A DNA stretch of 64,000 nucleotides from Paenibacillus spongiae (GCF_024734895.1 NZ_CP091430.1:6466501-6530500); one strand, 5' to 3'. Positions 17,395-27,546 are shown, counted from the first letter of the stretch. Made by a program: numbers and translations. The notes: generated by a model from the letters alone, not told the origin.

Positions 17395-17817
17395 TCATTC
17401 GAAAAACTCCATATGCCCTTTTTCCTGGCGATAATAATCGAGTCTGTCCTGCAAAGTACCGGTATGGAATTCGAACTTGTGACCATCCGGATCTGTAAAA
17501 TAGAGCGATTTCTTATCCCGTTCGTCCCGAATACGACCCGGAAGTATGTTTACGTGCAGCTCCAGCAGCCTCGCGTGCATCATCTCGAAGTCCGCTTCAT
17601 CGATTGAAAATGCAATATGCGTGTAGGAATGAGCGATTTCATTGCGGGGAATATCTTCTTCGACATTGAGCGCAAGCCAAATTCCATTGAGATCGAAGTA
17701 GGCCGTACTTCTCCCCTTCACCAGCAGCTTCGCGCCGAACACCTTCTCGTAGAAGGCAATCGACTTCTCCAAATCCGACACCGAAAACAAGAAATGATTT
17801 AATCCTTTAACCGTCAT
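17395..17817 (-). CDS. fosB: FosB-type fosfomycin thiol transferase
   Basis: A 140-residue VOC-fold metallothiol transferase that adds bacillithiol or cysteine to the epoxide of fosfomycin. Metal ligands are in the expected places: His8 (GLNHFLFSV), His67 (SYTHIAF) and Glu116 ([20 protein letters not shown]). The last stretch is close to what I recall of Bacillus FosB. The ATG at 17817 follows TGAGGAG; the longer open frame upstream is the tail of the neighbouring gene in another phase. It lies 10 bp after that serine hydrolase and may be co-transcribed. Resistance is inferred from family only. Confidence 0.9.
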   Translation of the reverse strand: MTVKGLNHFLFSVSDLEKSIAFYEKVFGAKLLVKGRSTAYFDLNGIWLALNVEEDIPRNEIAHSYTHIAFSIDEADFEMMHARLLELHVNILPGRIRDERDKKSLYFTDPDGHKFEFHTGTLQDRLDYYRQEKGHMEFFE

Positions 17818-17827
17818 GGAATTCTCC

Positions 17828-19347
17828 TCATGAGCCTGCCGCTGCCGCCGCGGCATTCTGCCCGATGTTAATAACCAAGGTGCCTCTAATTGTATACGGG
17901 GCTGCTTGAATGGCATTATGCGTGCATGTCACTTCGATGTCCGGTCCCTCGAATGCAATCCGATACTTAACGACGTAGGGAGTCTCAATATATATCAGCG
18001 TAAGCTCTAATAACGATTCGTTCTGCCAGCAAGCTTGAGATACGACTTCCTGATGATGCTCCGCCAGATCCTTAATAAATACATCGCTCGAATGCGTCAG
18101 CTTGTTCCACTCGAATAGATAGGTCTTGTCGGCTTGATCCTCAAATGCAATTTGAAATTCAAAAACCGTTTCCCTTCCGTACGAAAGCCCACCCGCTTGA
18201 TATGCTGAAGATTATCTTCGATAGAATACTGCCCGCCGTCAAGCTGGACAGGACGATCATCCGGCAATCCGCCCGCCTCGGGGAATGGATATGCAATGCT
18301 TGAGGTGTACTCGTGCAATTCATTCGGATGATCCTTGCGAGCAGGAAGACGATCGGCGCTTATCGGATGAATGACATGCTCATACAGCAGATCCAGCAAG
18401 CTCTGAAGCTGCACCATACTAGAGAAGCTTGAGGCTGCCGCAATAACGATATTCCGATGAGGTGCCACGAAACATAATTGCCCATACCCGCCGTTGCCCA
18501 TGAAGCAGCCATCCCGGCACAGAAAGAATTGGTATCCGTAGCCTTGGGCAAAATCGACCCGCTTCTCGTCGCGGCTTGTATCGCTTTGCTTGGCGGTTGC
18601 CAGCCGTATATATTCTTCCGAAACAATTCGCCGGCCGTTAAACACGCCTTTATCCAGAAGCATCTGACCAAATTTAGCCACGCCTTCAAAAGGTATGCTT
18701 AGTCCCATGCCTCCGGCTGCGATGCCCATTGGACAAGTTTCCCATGATGGCTGCGTTACTCCAAGCGGTTCAAACAAGCGGGGACGGAGAAAATCAAGCA
18801 GATTTTGCCCCGTCGCCTTCTCAATAATGGCCGACAGCATATACGTGGAATGCGTGCTGTAACGATAGTAGGTGCCGGGCTGACGGACAACTTCAGCGGC
18901 CAGATAGGCCTTCACCCAATCCGCTTCTTGGGCTACATCGCCATAAATATTGTCATGGTGTCCGGCATTCATCGATAGCAGATGATGGATCGTCATCCGA
19001 GACAGATTCTCCGATACCGAATCCGGCAATTGCTCAGGGAAGAAAGCGGACACCTTATCGTTCAAATTCAGATATTGTTCATCGCGCGCAATGCCAATCG
19101 CAATGGATGTGAAGCTTTTGCTAAGCGAGAATAATAATTGCGGACTCTCCTTCCGATATGGCACACGGTAGAACTCCGCCGTGGCCTTACCATTCTGCAG
19201 GAGCATAAACCGATTCACGTTCAATTTGGACTGCTCGATGCGAGTGAACAAGGTACGCAAGGAGCTGGAAAGCAGCCCATGATACTCCGGAAGATCTCTT
19301 TCGATTTGACTTATCAATTTACATCCCCCTGTTACGGACACAAACAT
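17828..19347 (-). pseudogene. Beta-lactamase-like serine hydrolase, frameshifted near the C-terminus
   Basis: The first frame (19347-18097) has the SxxK motif (FSLSKSF, Ser74/Lys77), RYSTHSTYML where YxN is expected, and GNGGYGQLCF as the third-box region. The frame is lost at three A (plus-strand T 18169-18171). One more A restores TVFEFQIAFEDQADKTYLFE and runs ~110 residues further (WQNESLLELTLIYIETPYVV, then a final [13 protein letters not shown]) to a stop at 17828. The extension makes a plausible C-terminal beta domain. It is probably a cytoplasmic or peripheral esterase or peptidase of the class C beta-lactamase family. It may be intact if the indel is an error. Confidence 0.75.
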
Positions 19348-19417
19348 CTATTTCTCTTCCATCCAGGTAAGTATCCAGCGTCTGAACGCCTCGTATCACA
19401 TGTCCTGCGCCTATTCG

Positions 19418-19933
19418 TTAGTCCGGCCGAGATAGCTTAAGGACAGGGTAGAGACTGACTTTCTCGCCGGTTCGATCGTTGTATAGGCCATTGTCTTGAA
19501 TATGATCGACGAACAGAATGCCGTTCAAGTGATCCATCTCATGCTGTATGCAGCGGGCCAGATAACCTTCTGCCTCCAGGGTGAACGTTTCCCCTTGTCG
19601 GTCCAGACTTGTGATCTTGACATATTGGGCGCGCTTCACCCGCCCGCTATAACCGGGATACGACAGGCACGCCTCGAAACCGAGCTGCTCACCTGACGAT
19701 TCCAGCAATTCCGGATTGATCAACTCGATTAATCCGTCTCCGCAATCCATGACGACGACGCGCCGCAGAATGCCGATTTGGGGCGCCGCCAAGCCCGCCC
19801 GGCCTTCGGCTGCATAGATCGTGTCTACCATGTCATCCAGCAATTTAATGATTCTGGGACTCACTTCTTCGACGGGCTTGGCAACTTTCCTCAGTATGGG
19901 ATCCCCGAACGGTAGGATTGTTTTCTCGCTCAT
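19418..19933 (-). CDS. def: Peptide deformylase
   Basis: A 171-residue metallo-deformylase that removes the formyl group from nascent N-terminal methionine. Motif 1 is AGLAAPQIG (46-54), motif 2 is EACLSYPG (87-94, metal Cys89) and motif 3 is QHEMDHLNG (130-138, His131, Glu132, His135). Motif 2 has Ala where EGCLS is usual. The ATG at 19933 follows CAGGAGGC. It is not in the usual fmt/def/pri context and is likely a second, accessory copy. Confidence 0.9.
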   Translation of the reverse strand: MSEKTILPFGDPILRKVAKPVEEVSPRIIKLLDDMVDTIYAAEGRAGLAAPQIGILRRVVVMDCGDGLIELINPELLESSGEQLGFEACLSYPGYSGRVKRAQYVKITSLDRQGETFTLEAEGYLARCIQHEMDHLNGILFVDHIQDNGLYNDRTGEKVSLYPVLKLSRPD

Positions 19934-19966
19934 AGATTGCCTCCTGTATATGTCATTCATCTTGCT

Positions 19967-20728
19967 CTATGATTGCCCTACGAAAGTAATGATTTGCTCC
20001 GTAAATGGCGTGTTTTTGTAGGCGGCATCAATTCCGTTCTGTTTGATCGAATCTTTGGCTACATGCTTGGAGCGGATCGCAGCCTTGAACGCCTCCTTGA
20101 ATGGAAAAGGGTCGATCATAATCCGTTCCTCATTCATCCATTGCGCCGTGAGCTTGCGATCATCGATCTGCATATCGAAGCCTTCTCTATACCACGGATG
20201 CTCGTTTTCCTTCGCTGCTCCCGGTTCATTCAAACAAACGTACAGCGAGATCCCGTCGCATAACTGCAGCAGCTTAAGATGCTTGCTTACCATGCTGTCG
20301 TCTAAAGGCTTCCATTTATCTTTAATTCGCTGCTGCCGAGCCGCTTCATGTCGGATGAATTCAACACATTCCGATCTAGTAGATTGCCGAATATCCTGGA
20401 AGGAGGAAAAATGAAGGCTGCACAGGAGCCCCGCATACTCATTCATGGATTCGGTTTCATCCAATCCATATCGATATAAGATCAATTTGGGGAGGAGCGG
20501 ATAGTCGCTGAAGGAGAATGGAACAGCGATGCGGTCATTCCAAATCGGAGTCTCATCGAGTCTAATCCAGCTGCGGTCATGCTCATGAATCGCCAAGATC
20601 GTATCGCTGCGGTAGGACGGATCAATGAAGAGATGGTCTGCGAAATGGTTCGCGATAAGGCCTGAGAAATGCGCATGTTCATCTTGAGCGGTCATGACAA
20701 AATGATGCTCGGTTTCTCTTATTATCAT
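19967..20728 (-). CDS. DUF3891-family protein
   Basis: A 253-residue protein beginning MIIRETEHHFVMTAQDEHA, with clustered His/Asp positions (LAIHEHDRSWIRLDE, then LLCSLHF) that recall HD-domain-like metal sites. This matches the DUF3891 family of uncharacterised Firmicutes proteins. It lies 33 bp upstream of the peptide deformylase on the same strand, so the two may share a transcript. Confidence 0.75.
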   Translation of the reverse strand: MIIRETEHHFVMTAQDEHAHFSGLIANHFADHLFIDPSYRSDTILAIHEHDRSWIRLDETPIWNDRIAVPFSFSDYPLLPKLILYRYGLDETESMNEYAGLLCSLHFSSFQDIRQSTRSECVEFIRHEAARQQRIKDKWKPLDDSMVSKHLKLLQLCDGISLYVCLNEPGAAKENEHPWYREGFDMQIDDRKLTAQWMNEERIMIDPFPFKEAFKAAIRSKHVAKDSIKQNGIDAAYKNTPFTEQIITFVGQS

Positions 20729-21064
20729 AGAGGATCATCCCCTTCCCTGAATCACCTTATTTTACCACAGCAAGGCATGAGCTCCGCAAGGAATATGAAG
20801 CTGAGATGTCGAAGCTATCCGGAGAAAGTCTTCGCCGGTCATCGACCGCTGCCTACGATCCTTAACTGGTTTCGACAATGGGATCATCACTGCTGTAAAT
20901 ACGGAGTGAACGACAGCCGCCAGCCAAATGCTTTATTTTCACTGAACACGAGGAGGTGTTGGTATCAAACTTGCCCGACGACATCCGCTCCAAATCCAGC
21001 TCGATCTCGAATGACCGTAGAAGAATCACTTCAAACGGGATGTTCTTTGATTCCGTTTTTTATG
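20729..21064. other. Intergenic region without a supported gene
   Basis: A plus-strand open frame exists here but has no ribosome-binding site, no recognisable motif and biased composition, so I do not call it. No terminator or repeat stands out. The right edge leads into the promoter of the histidine-kinase operon. Confidence 0.5.
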
Positions 21065-21094
21065 TTGACACAAAGAAAATAACCATACTATGAT
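21065..21094 (+). promoter_or_regulatory. SigA-type promoter of the sensor/transport operon
   Basis: A perfect -35 (TTGACA, 21065-21070) and a near-consensus -10 (TATGAT, 21089-21094) are separated by 18 bp. It leaves a leader of about 175 nt before the kinase ATG, in which I see no riboswitch. Confidence 0.7.
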
Positions 21095-21105
21095 GAACCC
21101 ATGTT

Positions 21106-21119
21106 TGAGTGCGCTTACA
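21106..21119 (+). promoter_or_regulatory. cre-like site
   Basis: TGAGTGCGCTTACA matches the CcpA palindrome at about 11 of 14 positions and sits directly downstream of the -10. This position would allow carbon catabolite repression by roadblock. Confidence 0.45.
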
Positions 21120-21275
21120 TGATTTCTTTCTTTACAACATAACAACTAAAATCTGACTCATTCGACGAGACCCGGGACGATTTCTTTTATCTATGAAAGA
21201 GAATAGCACCAGCGCAGCATTTTACAGATGAAACCTTAAACCGTAAAAATCGGACAAGGGAAATGGAACATACCA

Positions 21276-23069
21276 ATGTTAAAAAACGCCAATAGTGGAT
21301 TCCAATGGCTCAACTCGATATTTTTCCGGCTGTTGTTTGTACTGACGCTGATGATTATCCTCGCTTATTTGGTGGGCGTCGTCATGTATAACTGGGGTGT
21401 CGATACGGTTAGAGAGGAAATATCGGACTCCATGCAATCACAGGTCATACACTATCGTGAAAATCTGGAAAATGAAATTAGCCGGATTCAGATGCTCCAG
21501 TATGAAACATTAAACGATGAAAACCTCTACTTGCTTGCTACGATACCGGGTTCAATGAACAAATATGAACGTAACCAATCGATTCTGAGACTCCAGCAGC
21601 ATCTAAATGCAGTGAAGAACAGCAGCGCAATGATTGTCGATGTGCTCGCCTACATCCTGCCTTCTAATATCAAGATATCCGCGGTGGATAAATATAGCCC
21701 CCTAAATGAGCGAGATCTTGCTGCGATCAAGCAGAGCAGTAAGAGTAACGCTTCCCCTTTTATCCGTGATGGTGACAGCTACCTCATGACTTCCCGTTTC
21801 CCAACGCCGAGCAGCGGCAACCGGAACCCGCTTTACATACTTAATATTAAGATTGATAAGAAAACCCTTCAGGAAACGCTTAAACCTGTCATGGTCAGCG
21901 ATCAGAATGGAAGCGGCGGTTTTCTGATTGGGAATCAAGGCGTAATCGCGGATGTAAGCTCTGAGCGCGACTCGCTAAGCACCAGCCTATCAGAACGCGT
22001 CCTGCAGCTTTCAAACGTGCAGGATGTGGGCAGCACCTCGCTGGTCATCAACGAACAGCGTTACATGGTGTTTTACTCCGTATCGAGAGTATTGAACTTA
22101 ACTGTTGTAAAGTACTTGCCTGAGTCAGGCGTGTTCCATAAACTGAAGGACTATGTATATTGGTTCTGGCTGTTTACTATCGTTATCGTCGTCCTCACTG
22201 TAATTGTAGGCATTTCGATTTATCGGATTATTCATCGCCCGTTGATCGAGCTGGTACGCTCGTTCCGGAAAGTAGAATATGGTGAATTCGATATCCAGAT
22301 TGAGCACCGCGGCAACGACGAGTTCAAATATTTGTACCATCGCTTCAATTTGATGGTAAAAAACCTCAGCACGCTCATCGATCAAGTGTATCGGCAAAAA
22401 ATATTGGCACAACGGGCGGAGCTCAAGCATCTGCAATCGCAAATCAGCCCGCATTTTTTATATAACAGCTTCTTTATACTCCACCACATGGTGAATGCCG
22501 AAGACTACGAGAATGTGAGCGTCTTTACGAAACAACTCGGCAGCTATCTGGAGTACGTAACCCGAAGCGCGGAAGAAGAGGTGCCGCTTGCTAAGGATAT
22601 TGAACATGCTCGAATCTATTGTTTGATTCAGGCCCGCAGATTTCGTAATCGTATTCGAGTTGAATTCGCAGAACTGCCGGACGATTATCATATGTTACGT
22701 GTTCCAAGGCTTATCGCACAGCCTCTTATCGAGAATGTCTTCTCACACGGGTTGAAGAACAAAATGAGGGACGGTCTTCTTCAGGTCTCGTTCCACACCG
22801 TCAATTGGATGCTGTATATTTCCATTGAGGATAACGGGGAAGAAGTTTCACAAGAGCACGCAGTACACCTGCGTTCCCTTCTTACCGACCATTGGGATGA
22901 AGAGCAGGAGACTACAGGTCTTCTGAATGTTCATCGCCGCCTCCGGCTGAAATTCGGGAAAGATAGCGGGATCGCTGTGTCAATCGGGGAGCTGGGCGGG
23001 CTGAAGGTGACAGCAATGATTAAATTAGAAGGGTTGGATGAAGATGTACCGCATGCTGATCGTGGATGA
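21276..23069 (+). CDS. YesM-type sensor histidine kinase
   Basis: A 597-residue membrane kinase. TM1 (~17-38) and TM2 (~295-315) flank an extracytoplasmic dCACHE-like sensing region. Then come HAMP (IYRIIHRPLIELVRSFRKVE), the His_kinase box with the phospho-acceptor near residue 393 (LQSQISPHFLYNSFF), and an HATPase region (PRLIAQPLIENVFSHGLKNK, then ISIEDNGEEV). It is the sensor for the adjacent AraC-type regulator. The gene ends 26-32 nt inside the regulator, so translation is coupled. The ligand is presumably a sugar or its binding protein. Confidence 0.9.
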   Translation: MLKNANSGFQWLNSIFFRLLFVLTLMIILAYLVGVVMYNWGVDTVREEISDSMQSQVIHYRENLENEISRIQMLQYETLNDENLYLLATIPGSMNKYERNQSILRLQQHLNAVKNSSAMIVDVLAYILPSNIKISAVDKYSPLNERDLAAIKQSSKSNASPFIRDGDSYLMTSRFPTPSSGNRNPLYILNIKIDKKTLQETLKPVMVSDQNGSGGFLIGNQGVIADVSSERDSLSTSLSERVLQLSNVQDVGSTSLVINEQRYMVFYSVSRVLNLTVVKYLPESGVFHKLKDYVYWFWLFTIVIVVLTVIVGISIYRIIHRPLIELVRSFRKVEYGEFDIQIEHRGNDEFKYLYHRFNLMVKNLSTLIDQVYRQKILAQRAELKHLQSQISPHFLYNSFFILHHMVNAEDYENVSVFTKQLGSYLEYVTRSAEEEVPLAKDIEHARIYCLIQARRFRNRIRVEFAELPDDYHMLRVPRLIAQPLIENVFSHGLKNKMRDGLLQVSFHTVNWMLYISIEDNGEEVSQEHAVHLRSLLTDHWDEEQETTGLLNVHRRLRLKFGKDSGIAVSIGELGGLKVTAMIKLEGLDEDVPHADRG

Positions 23070-24708
23070 CGAGCCTGACATTATCGATGGTCTGTACATG
23101 ATGCTGTCACAGGCATCTCATCTTGATCTAGATTTATATAAAGCATACTCCGCGGTAGAAGCGATGGATTGGCTGAACCGAACGCAAATCGATATTGTCA
23201 TGTCCGATATCCAGATGCCCGGTGTGAACGGGATACAGCTGGTGGAGAAAATGAAACAGCGCTGGCCAAGGTGCAAAGTTATTTTCCTAACCGGCTATAA
23301 CAATTTCGATTATGCGTATTCAGCAATCCGGCATGAAGTGGACGGATATATTCTTAAAACCGAGGGTTTCGAGAAAATAACGGAGCTCGTCGAAAAGATA
23401 TTGGCTAAAATCAAACAGGAGAACACGATCGCCGATCTGCTTTTGGCATCACAAGAAGGGATGCGAGATGTGATTCCGCTCATGCAGCGGGAGTTCTGGA
23501 TGGACATGCTGAGTGGAGAGCCAATTGATAGGGCAGAGAGACGCGCTAAATTCAATGAATTGGGGATTGACATGGACCCGAGCCGGCCGGTTCAGCTTGT
23601 TGTGGGACGCATTGATCAGCTTCCTAAATCTCAGTCCGCACTAATGCGGATGCGGATGTGCTTTACCTTGCAATTTCTGGCCGGTCAGTGCATCTCAGGG
23701 GAACTGATTCGCATGCACACCGTCTGCGAACGCGCCATCATCGTTTGGTTCGTTCAAGCTCCATCAGATGGATGCACGCCGGATCGTTACGAACAAAATG
23801 CGCAGTACATCAAAGGGGCGCTGGAAGCGTATCAGAAACTTTGTTTCGAATCGCTTGGACTTTCCATATCCTTTATGATCGATACCGGACCAGCCGATTG
23901 GGAGGAAATCCCTCGCAGGTATGACGAGATCCGCACAGCCTTCTATGCAAATGCAGGCTCCAGTTTAGATATTTATTTGATGCCGACGAAACAAAAAAAA
24001 AACACTGCTTTGGCAGACGCAAATGGTCAGCAGACGCAGCCAAGGCAGAAATGGCTGTCAACGTTGGAATCAAGTCTCGAGAACGGGCATCGTGAGGAAT
24101 TTCATAAGAATCTGCTGTGTCTGACGGAGGACCTGCAGCAGAACCGAGTAGTTGGCACTCCCTATGATATGGAGCTTTTCTGCGCTATCAATCTCATGTT
24201 CTTGTCGTATGTGAACCGAAGACACTTGCTTGACAAAATCGGGTCTTCGTTCAATCCGAATAAGCTCATGGCTGCTGATCCGCGCTTAGAGTGGAGACAA
24301 GCCTATGAATACTATATGCTGCTTGCGGATGCTCTGTTTGATTTGCGCCGGCATGAAGGAGAGAACCGAGCCATCTCGGCAATCAATCAGACCAAACAAT
24401 ATATCCAAGAGCATCTCAGTGAGGATTTATCCCTCGTGACGCTGGCTGAGCGGGTCTACTTCAACCCCTCTTATCTTTCACGCCTATTTAAGCAAACTAC
24501 GGGAACCAACTTACTTGCCTTCATCAACGAGGCGAGACTGGCGAAGGCTAAGGAATTGCTTGGCGGCTCCACCATGAAAATCCATGAAATTGCAAGAGCA
24601 GTCGGCTGCGTGTCGCCAGCCTATTTCACTCAGTTCTTCAAGAAAGCATTTCAAATCAGCCCGCAGGAGTACCGCGATCTGCAGTATAAACAAGTAAAAA
24701 AACATTAA
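23038..24708 (+). CDS. YesN-type response regulator with AraC DNA-binding domain
   Basis: A 556-residue regulator. The receiver domain has acidic pocket Asp10/Asp11, phospho-acceptor Asp57 (IVMSDIQMPG) and the switch Lys in VDGYILKTEG. A long middle region follows, then a C-terminal AraC pair of HTHs (LVTLAERVYFNPSYLSRLFK, then EIARAVGCVSPAYFTQFFKK, ending SPQEYR). The start overlaps the kinase gene; ATGs at 23038 and 23044 are both possible. It probably activates the downstream transporter genes. Confidence 0.9.
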   Translation: MKMYRMLIVDDEPDIIDGLYMMLSQASHLDLDLYKAYSAVEAMDWLNRTQIDIVMSDIQMPGVNGIQLVEKMKQRWPRCKVIFLTGYNNFDYAYSAIRHEVDGYILKTEGFEKITELVEKILAKIKQENTIADLLLASQEGMRDVIPLMQREFWMDMLSGEPIDRAERRAKFNELGIDMDPSRPVQLVVGRIDQLPKSQSALMRMRMCFTLQFLAGQCISGELIRMHTVCERAIIVWFVQAPSDGCTPDRYEQNAQYIKGALEAYQKLCFESLGLSISFMIDTGPADWEEIPRRYDEIRTAFYANAGSSLDIYLMPTKQKKNTALADANGQQTQPRQKWLSTLESSLENGHREEFHKNLLCLTEDLQQNRVVGTPYDMELFCAINLMFLSYVNRRHLLDKIGSSFNPNKLMAADPRLEWRQAYEYYMLLADALFDLRRHEGENRAISAINQTKQYIQEHLSEDLSLVTLAERVYFNPSYLSRLFKQTTGTNLLAFINEARLAKAKELLGGSTMKIHEIARAVGCVSPAYFTQFFKKAFQISPQEYRDLQYKQVKKH

Positions 24709-24737
24709 GAAAGTAAAGAATTCAGTCGTTACTCAAT

Positions 24738-24751
24738 TGAAAGCGCTCTCC
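24738..24751 (+). promoter_or_regulatory. cre-like site over the promoter of the binding-protein gene
   Basis: TGAAAGCGCTCTCC is a close CcpA cre match. It is followed by TATAAT at 24753-24758, with a weak TTACTC 18 bp upstream of that. A CcpA-repressed internal promoter in front of the solute-binding lipoprotein is likely. Confidence 0.6.
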
Positions 24752-24811
24752 TATAATGAAGCCAGACGTGTGCACACGTTCTCAATATACGATTTGTATG
24801 GAGGGAAACAG

Positions 24812-26533
24812 ATGAAAGCAGTGTTGAAACAGACCGCATTCGCAGTGATGATCATGCTTCTTGTTGTGATGGTAGCATGCAGCGGCAATAACGGTTCAGA
24901 TTCGAATGCAGACACGAATTCGAAAACGACGGCTGATTCATCTCATACTAGTAATACCGGAACATCGACTTCCAACACAGACAATGCTGACAATTCATCG
25001 ACCGTGGCGGCCCCTTTGGGTAAATATAAACCGCCGATTGAAATTACGACCGGCCGTTCAATTCCAGAAGGTACCGTGTTTGCCGATGGAGAGAACATCG
25101 ATGATAACGTCTGGACAAAAGAAGAGCAGGAAAATCTCGGCATCAAGGTCAAAAACGTGTGGACGGTGCCGGGTGCTCTGTACGATCAAAAATTAAACGT
25201 GACCATCGCATCCGGAGACATCCCCGATTTTATGAGGGTAAACGGTGCGCAGTTGAATAATTTGGTTGAATCGGACTTAATCGAAGATTTAACCGATATA
25301 TTGCCGAAATATTCATCCGATATTTTAACGAAGACGATTGCAGAAGACCCTTACGCCATCAAATCGGCAACATTTGACGGGAAGCTCATGGCCATTCCGC
25401 TCCCCGGCTCCCCGGCTATGGGCGCGAGCAACCTATGGGTTCGCGAGGACTGGCTGGAGAAGCTGAATCTGCAGGATCCGCAGACGCTGGATGATGTCCT
25501 TGCGATTGCCAAAGCTTTCGTGGAGAACGACCCCGACGGCAATGGAGCGCAGGATACATTTGGTCTTGGATTAACCAAAGATTTGTGGGGAGGACTCGCT
25601 TCCCTGGAGGGCTTTTTCTCCGCCTTTCATCAATATCCGACGATTTGGGTGACAGATGAATCCGGCAAGGCGGCATTCGGCGGTATTCAACCCGAAATCA
25701 AGACGGTGCTGCTGAAGCTGCAGCAAATGTATAAATCCGGAATGATCGACACCGAATTCGGCGTCAAAGACTCGGGCAAGGTTGCCGAATCGATTGCATC
25801 GAACCAGATCGGTCTCTTTTACGGCTCGTGGTGGAATCCGTATTACCCGCTGCAAGATGCGCTTAATAAGAACCCGACTATGCGTTGGAAACATATTGCG
25901 CTTGTTTCGACAGACAGCCAGCAGGCATTGTCGCCAGGCAATTTCACGACAAGCGGCTATTATGTTGTGCGTAAAGGAGCGGAACATCCGGAAGCCATTG
26001 TAAAGATGGCCAATTATCTGCTGACCAAATATTACGTCAACAACGAAGTCGTCTCGCTCCAAGGCAAATATAGCGGCATCGCGGTATGGAACTATCCGTC
26101 GCTCTGGATTGAGCCGCCTACTAAAAACGTAGCCATCCAACAACGAATAAAGAAAGCGTTAGAAAGTCAAGATGAATCCACTTTGACACCTGACGAAATA
26201 AATAACCTCACATTACAGCGGCAATATACCGACGGTGGCGACGTTAAACAGTGGGCGCAATTCGGAGCGTTCGGGCCTGACGGATCGCTCGATCTTGTGC
26301 AGCAGATCATTGATAATGACCTTGTGAAGCAAACGTTGTTTAATTCCGCTCCTACCCCAACTATGGTTGAAAAAATGTCTGCACTCAATAAACTGCAGCT
26401 GGAAACGTACACGAAAATCATTATGGGCGTTTCGTCAGCGGATGACTTCGATAAGTTCGTGTCCGATTGGAAAAAGTTCGGCGGAGACAAGATTACACAA
26501 GAAGTAAATGACTGGTACGCCAAAAATCAGTAA
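24812..26533 (+). CDS. Solute-binding lipoprotein of a sugar ABC transporter (LplA-like)
   Basis: A 573-residue type 1 extracellular binding protein. The lipobox VMVAC gives Cys23, followed by a Ser/Thr/Asn-rich linker. The binding domain shows PDFMRVNGAQLNNLVESDLI, LWVREDWLEKLNL and DPDGNGAQDTFGL, typical of LplA-type proteins with calcium-like loops. The ATG at 24812 follows GGAGGG; upstream in-frame codons cover the promoter and are not coding. It is paralogous to the protein at 31823-33568. An oligosaccharide ligand is inferred. It partners with the two permeases downstream; no ATPase gene is present, so a shared MsmX-type ATPase is expected. Confidence 0.9.
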   Translation: MKAVLKQTAFAVMIMLLVVMVACSGNNGSDSNADTNSKTTADSSHTSNTGTSTSNTDNADNSSTVAAPLGKYKPPIEITTGRSIPEGTVFADGENIDDNVWTKEEQENLGIKVKNVWTVPGALYDQKLNVTIASGDIPDFMRVNGAQLNNLVESDLIEDLTDILPKYSSDILTKTIAEDPYAIKSATFDGKLMAIPLPGSPAMGASNLWVREDWLEKLNLQDPQTLDDVLAIAKAFVENDPDGNGAQDTFGLGLTKDLWGGLASLEGFFSAFHQYPTIWVTDESGKAAFGGIQPEIKTVLLKLQQMYKSGMIDTEFGVKDSGKVAESIASNQIGLFYGSWWNPYYPLQDALNKNPTMRWKHIALVSTDSQQALSPGNFTTSGYYVVRKGAEHPEAIVKMANYLLTKYYVNNEVVSLQGKYSGIAVWNYPSLWIEPPTKNVAIQQRIKKALESQDESTLTPDEINNLTLQRQYTDGGDVKQWAQFGAFGPDGSLDLVQQIIDNDLVKQTLFNSAPTPTMVEKMSALNKLQLETYTKIIMGVSSADDFDKFVSDWKKFGGDKITQEVNDWYAKNQ

Positions 26534-26555
26534 ATCGCAAATAAGGAAATGGATT

Positions 26556-26590
26556 GGGATGCGGCAGACGTTATGCGGCTGCCGCATCCC
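26556..26590 (+). other. Intercistronic stem-loop after the binding-protein gene
   Basis: A perfect 12-bp stem (GGGATGCGGCAG with CTGCCGCATCCC, 11-nt loop) lies between the binding-protein stop and the first permease, with only a T-poor tail. Such hairpins usually stabilise the upstream mRNA or act as a leaky terminator, so that binding protein exceeds permease. Confidence 0.7.
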
Positions 26591-26633
26591 ATTCATTTCT
26601 TCTGAGAAATTTGCTTCACAATGGAGGGCTGGT

Positions 26634-27530
26634 ATGTCTAGACAATGGAGACTCGAGCTTCCTCTGCTGATTATGCTGCTGCCTGGCACGATCCTAGTGC
26701 TGATTTACAGCTACGGGCCGATGCTAGGCATCGTAATCGCATTCGAGAAGTTTATTCCATCCAAAGGAATGTTCGGTTCCAAGTGGATCGGACTGGACAA
26801 CTTCCGTCAACTGCTTGATATTCCAAACTTTTTTCAAGTTTTCTGGAATACGGTTTTCATCGCAGTCATGAAAATAATAGCGGGTCTGATCGTGCCGATG
26901 GTGTTTGCGCTTCTGTTGAATGAAGTGCGCCATACCCTCTTCAAGAGGGGCATCCAAACGCTTGTCTACCTGCCGCATTTTTTGTCGTGGGTCATTCTGA
27001 GCGGCATTTTGATTGATATCCTATCGCCGAATGACGGGTTCGTAAACAACCTTCTTAAGACTTTCGGAATGGAGCCTGTCTTTTTTCTGGGCGATCCGCA
27101 CTGGTTTCCGTATACGCTTATCATTTCGGATGTGTGGAAAGAATTCGGCTTTGGCACCATTATTTATTTGGCCGCCTTGACTGGCATCGATCCGACGCTT
27201 TATGAAGCGGCGGTCATGGATGGCGCCGGAAGGTGGCGACAGACATTCCATATCACCTTGCCCGGTATCCGTTCGGTCGCGGTGCTGCTTACCGTGCTAA
27301 GCCTTGGTAACGTATTGAACGCGGGCTTTGATCAAGTGTTTAACCTGTATAGTCCTGTCGTTTATGAAACGGGTGACATCATCGATACTCTCGTTTACCG
27401 AACTGGTCTAATCGATGCCCAATACGGCTTAGCAACAGCGGTCGGGTTAATCAAATCCGTCATCTCTTTCACGCTGATCGTGTTGTCCTATCGTTTGGCA
27501 TACCGATTCGCCAACTATCGCATTTTCTGA
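26634..27530 (+). CDS. Sugar ABC transporter permease (LplB-like)
   Basis: A 298-residue inner-membrane permease with six predicted helices. The EAA loop for ATPase contact is YEAAVMDGAGRWRQTFHITL. The N-terminus RQWRLELPLLIMLLPGTILV is characteristic of LplB/YteP-type permeases. The ATG at 26634 follows GGAGGG; the longer open frame overlaps the hairpin and the binding-protein gene. It works with the permease 16 bp downstream. Confidence 0.9.
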   Translation: MSRQWRLELPLLIMLLPGTILVLIYSYGPMLGIVIAFEKFIPSKGMFGSKWIGLDNFRQLLDIPNFFQVFWNTVFIAVMKIIAGLIVPMVFALLLNEVRHTLFKRGIQTLVYLPHFLSWVILSGILIDILSPNDGFVNNLLKTFGMEPVFFLGDPHWFPYTLIISDVWKEFGFGTIIYLAALTGIDPTLYEAAVMDGAGRWRQTFHITLPGIRSVAVLLTVLSLGNVLNAGFDQVFNLYSPVVYETGDIIDTLVYRTGLIDAQYGLATAVGLIKSVISFTLIVLSYRLAYRFANYRIF

Positions 27531-27546
27531 TAAGGGGGCCTAAATC

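Noticed and set aside
20669..21082. Plus-strand open frame of 137 residues
   Set aside because: It has no ribosome-binding site or motif, and it overlaps both the DUF3891 start and the kinase promoter.
26508..26633. N-terminal extension of the permease at 26634
   Set aside because: The added residues overlap the binding-protein gene and the intercistronic hairpin. The ATG at 26634 has a strong ribosome-binding site and gives the family's normal length.
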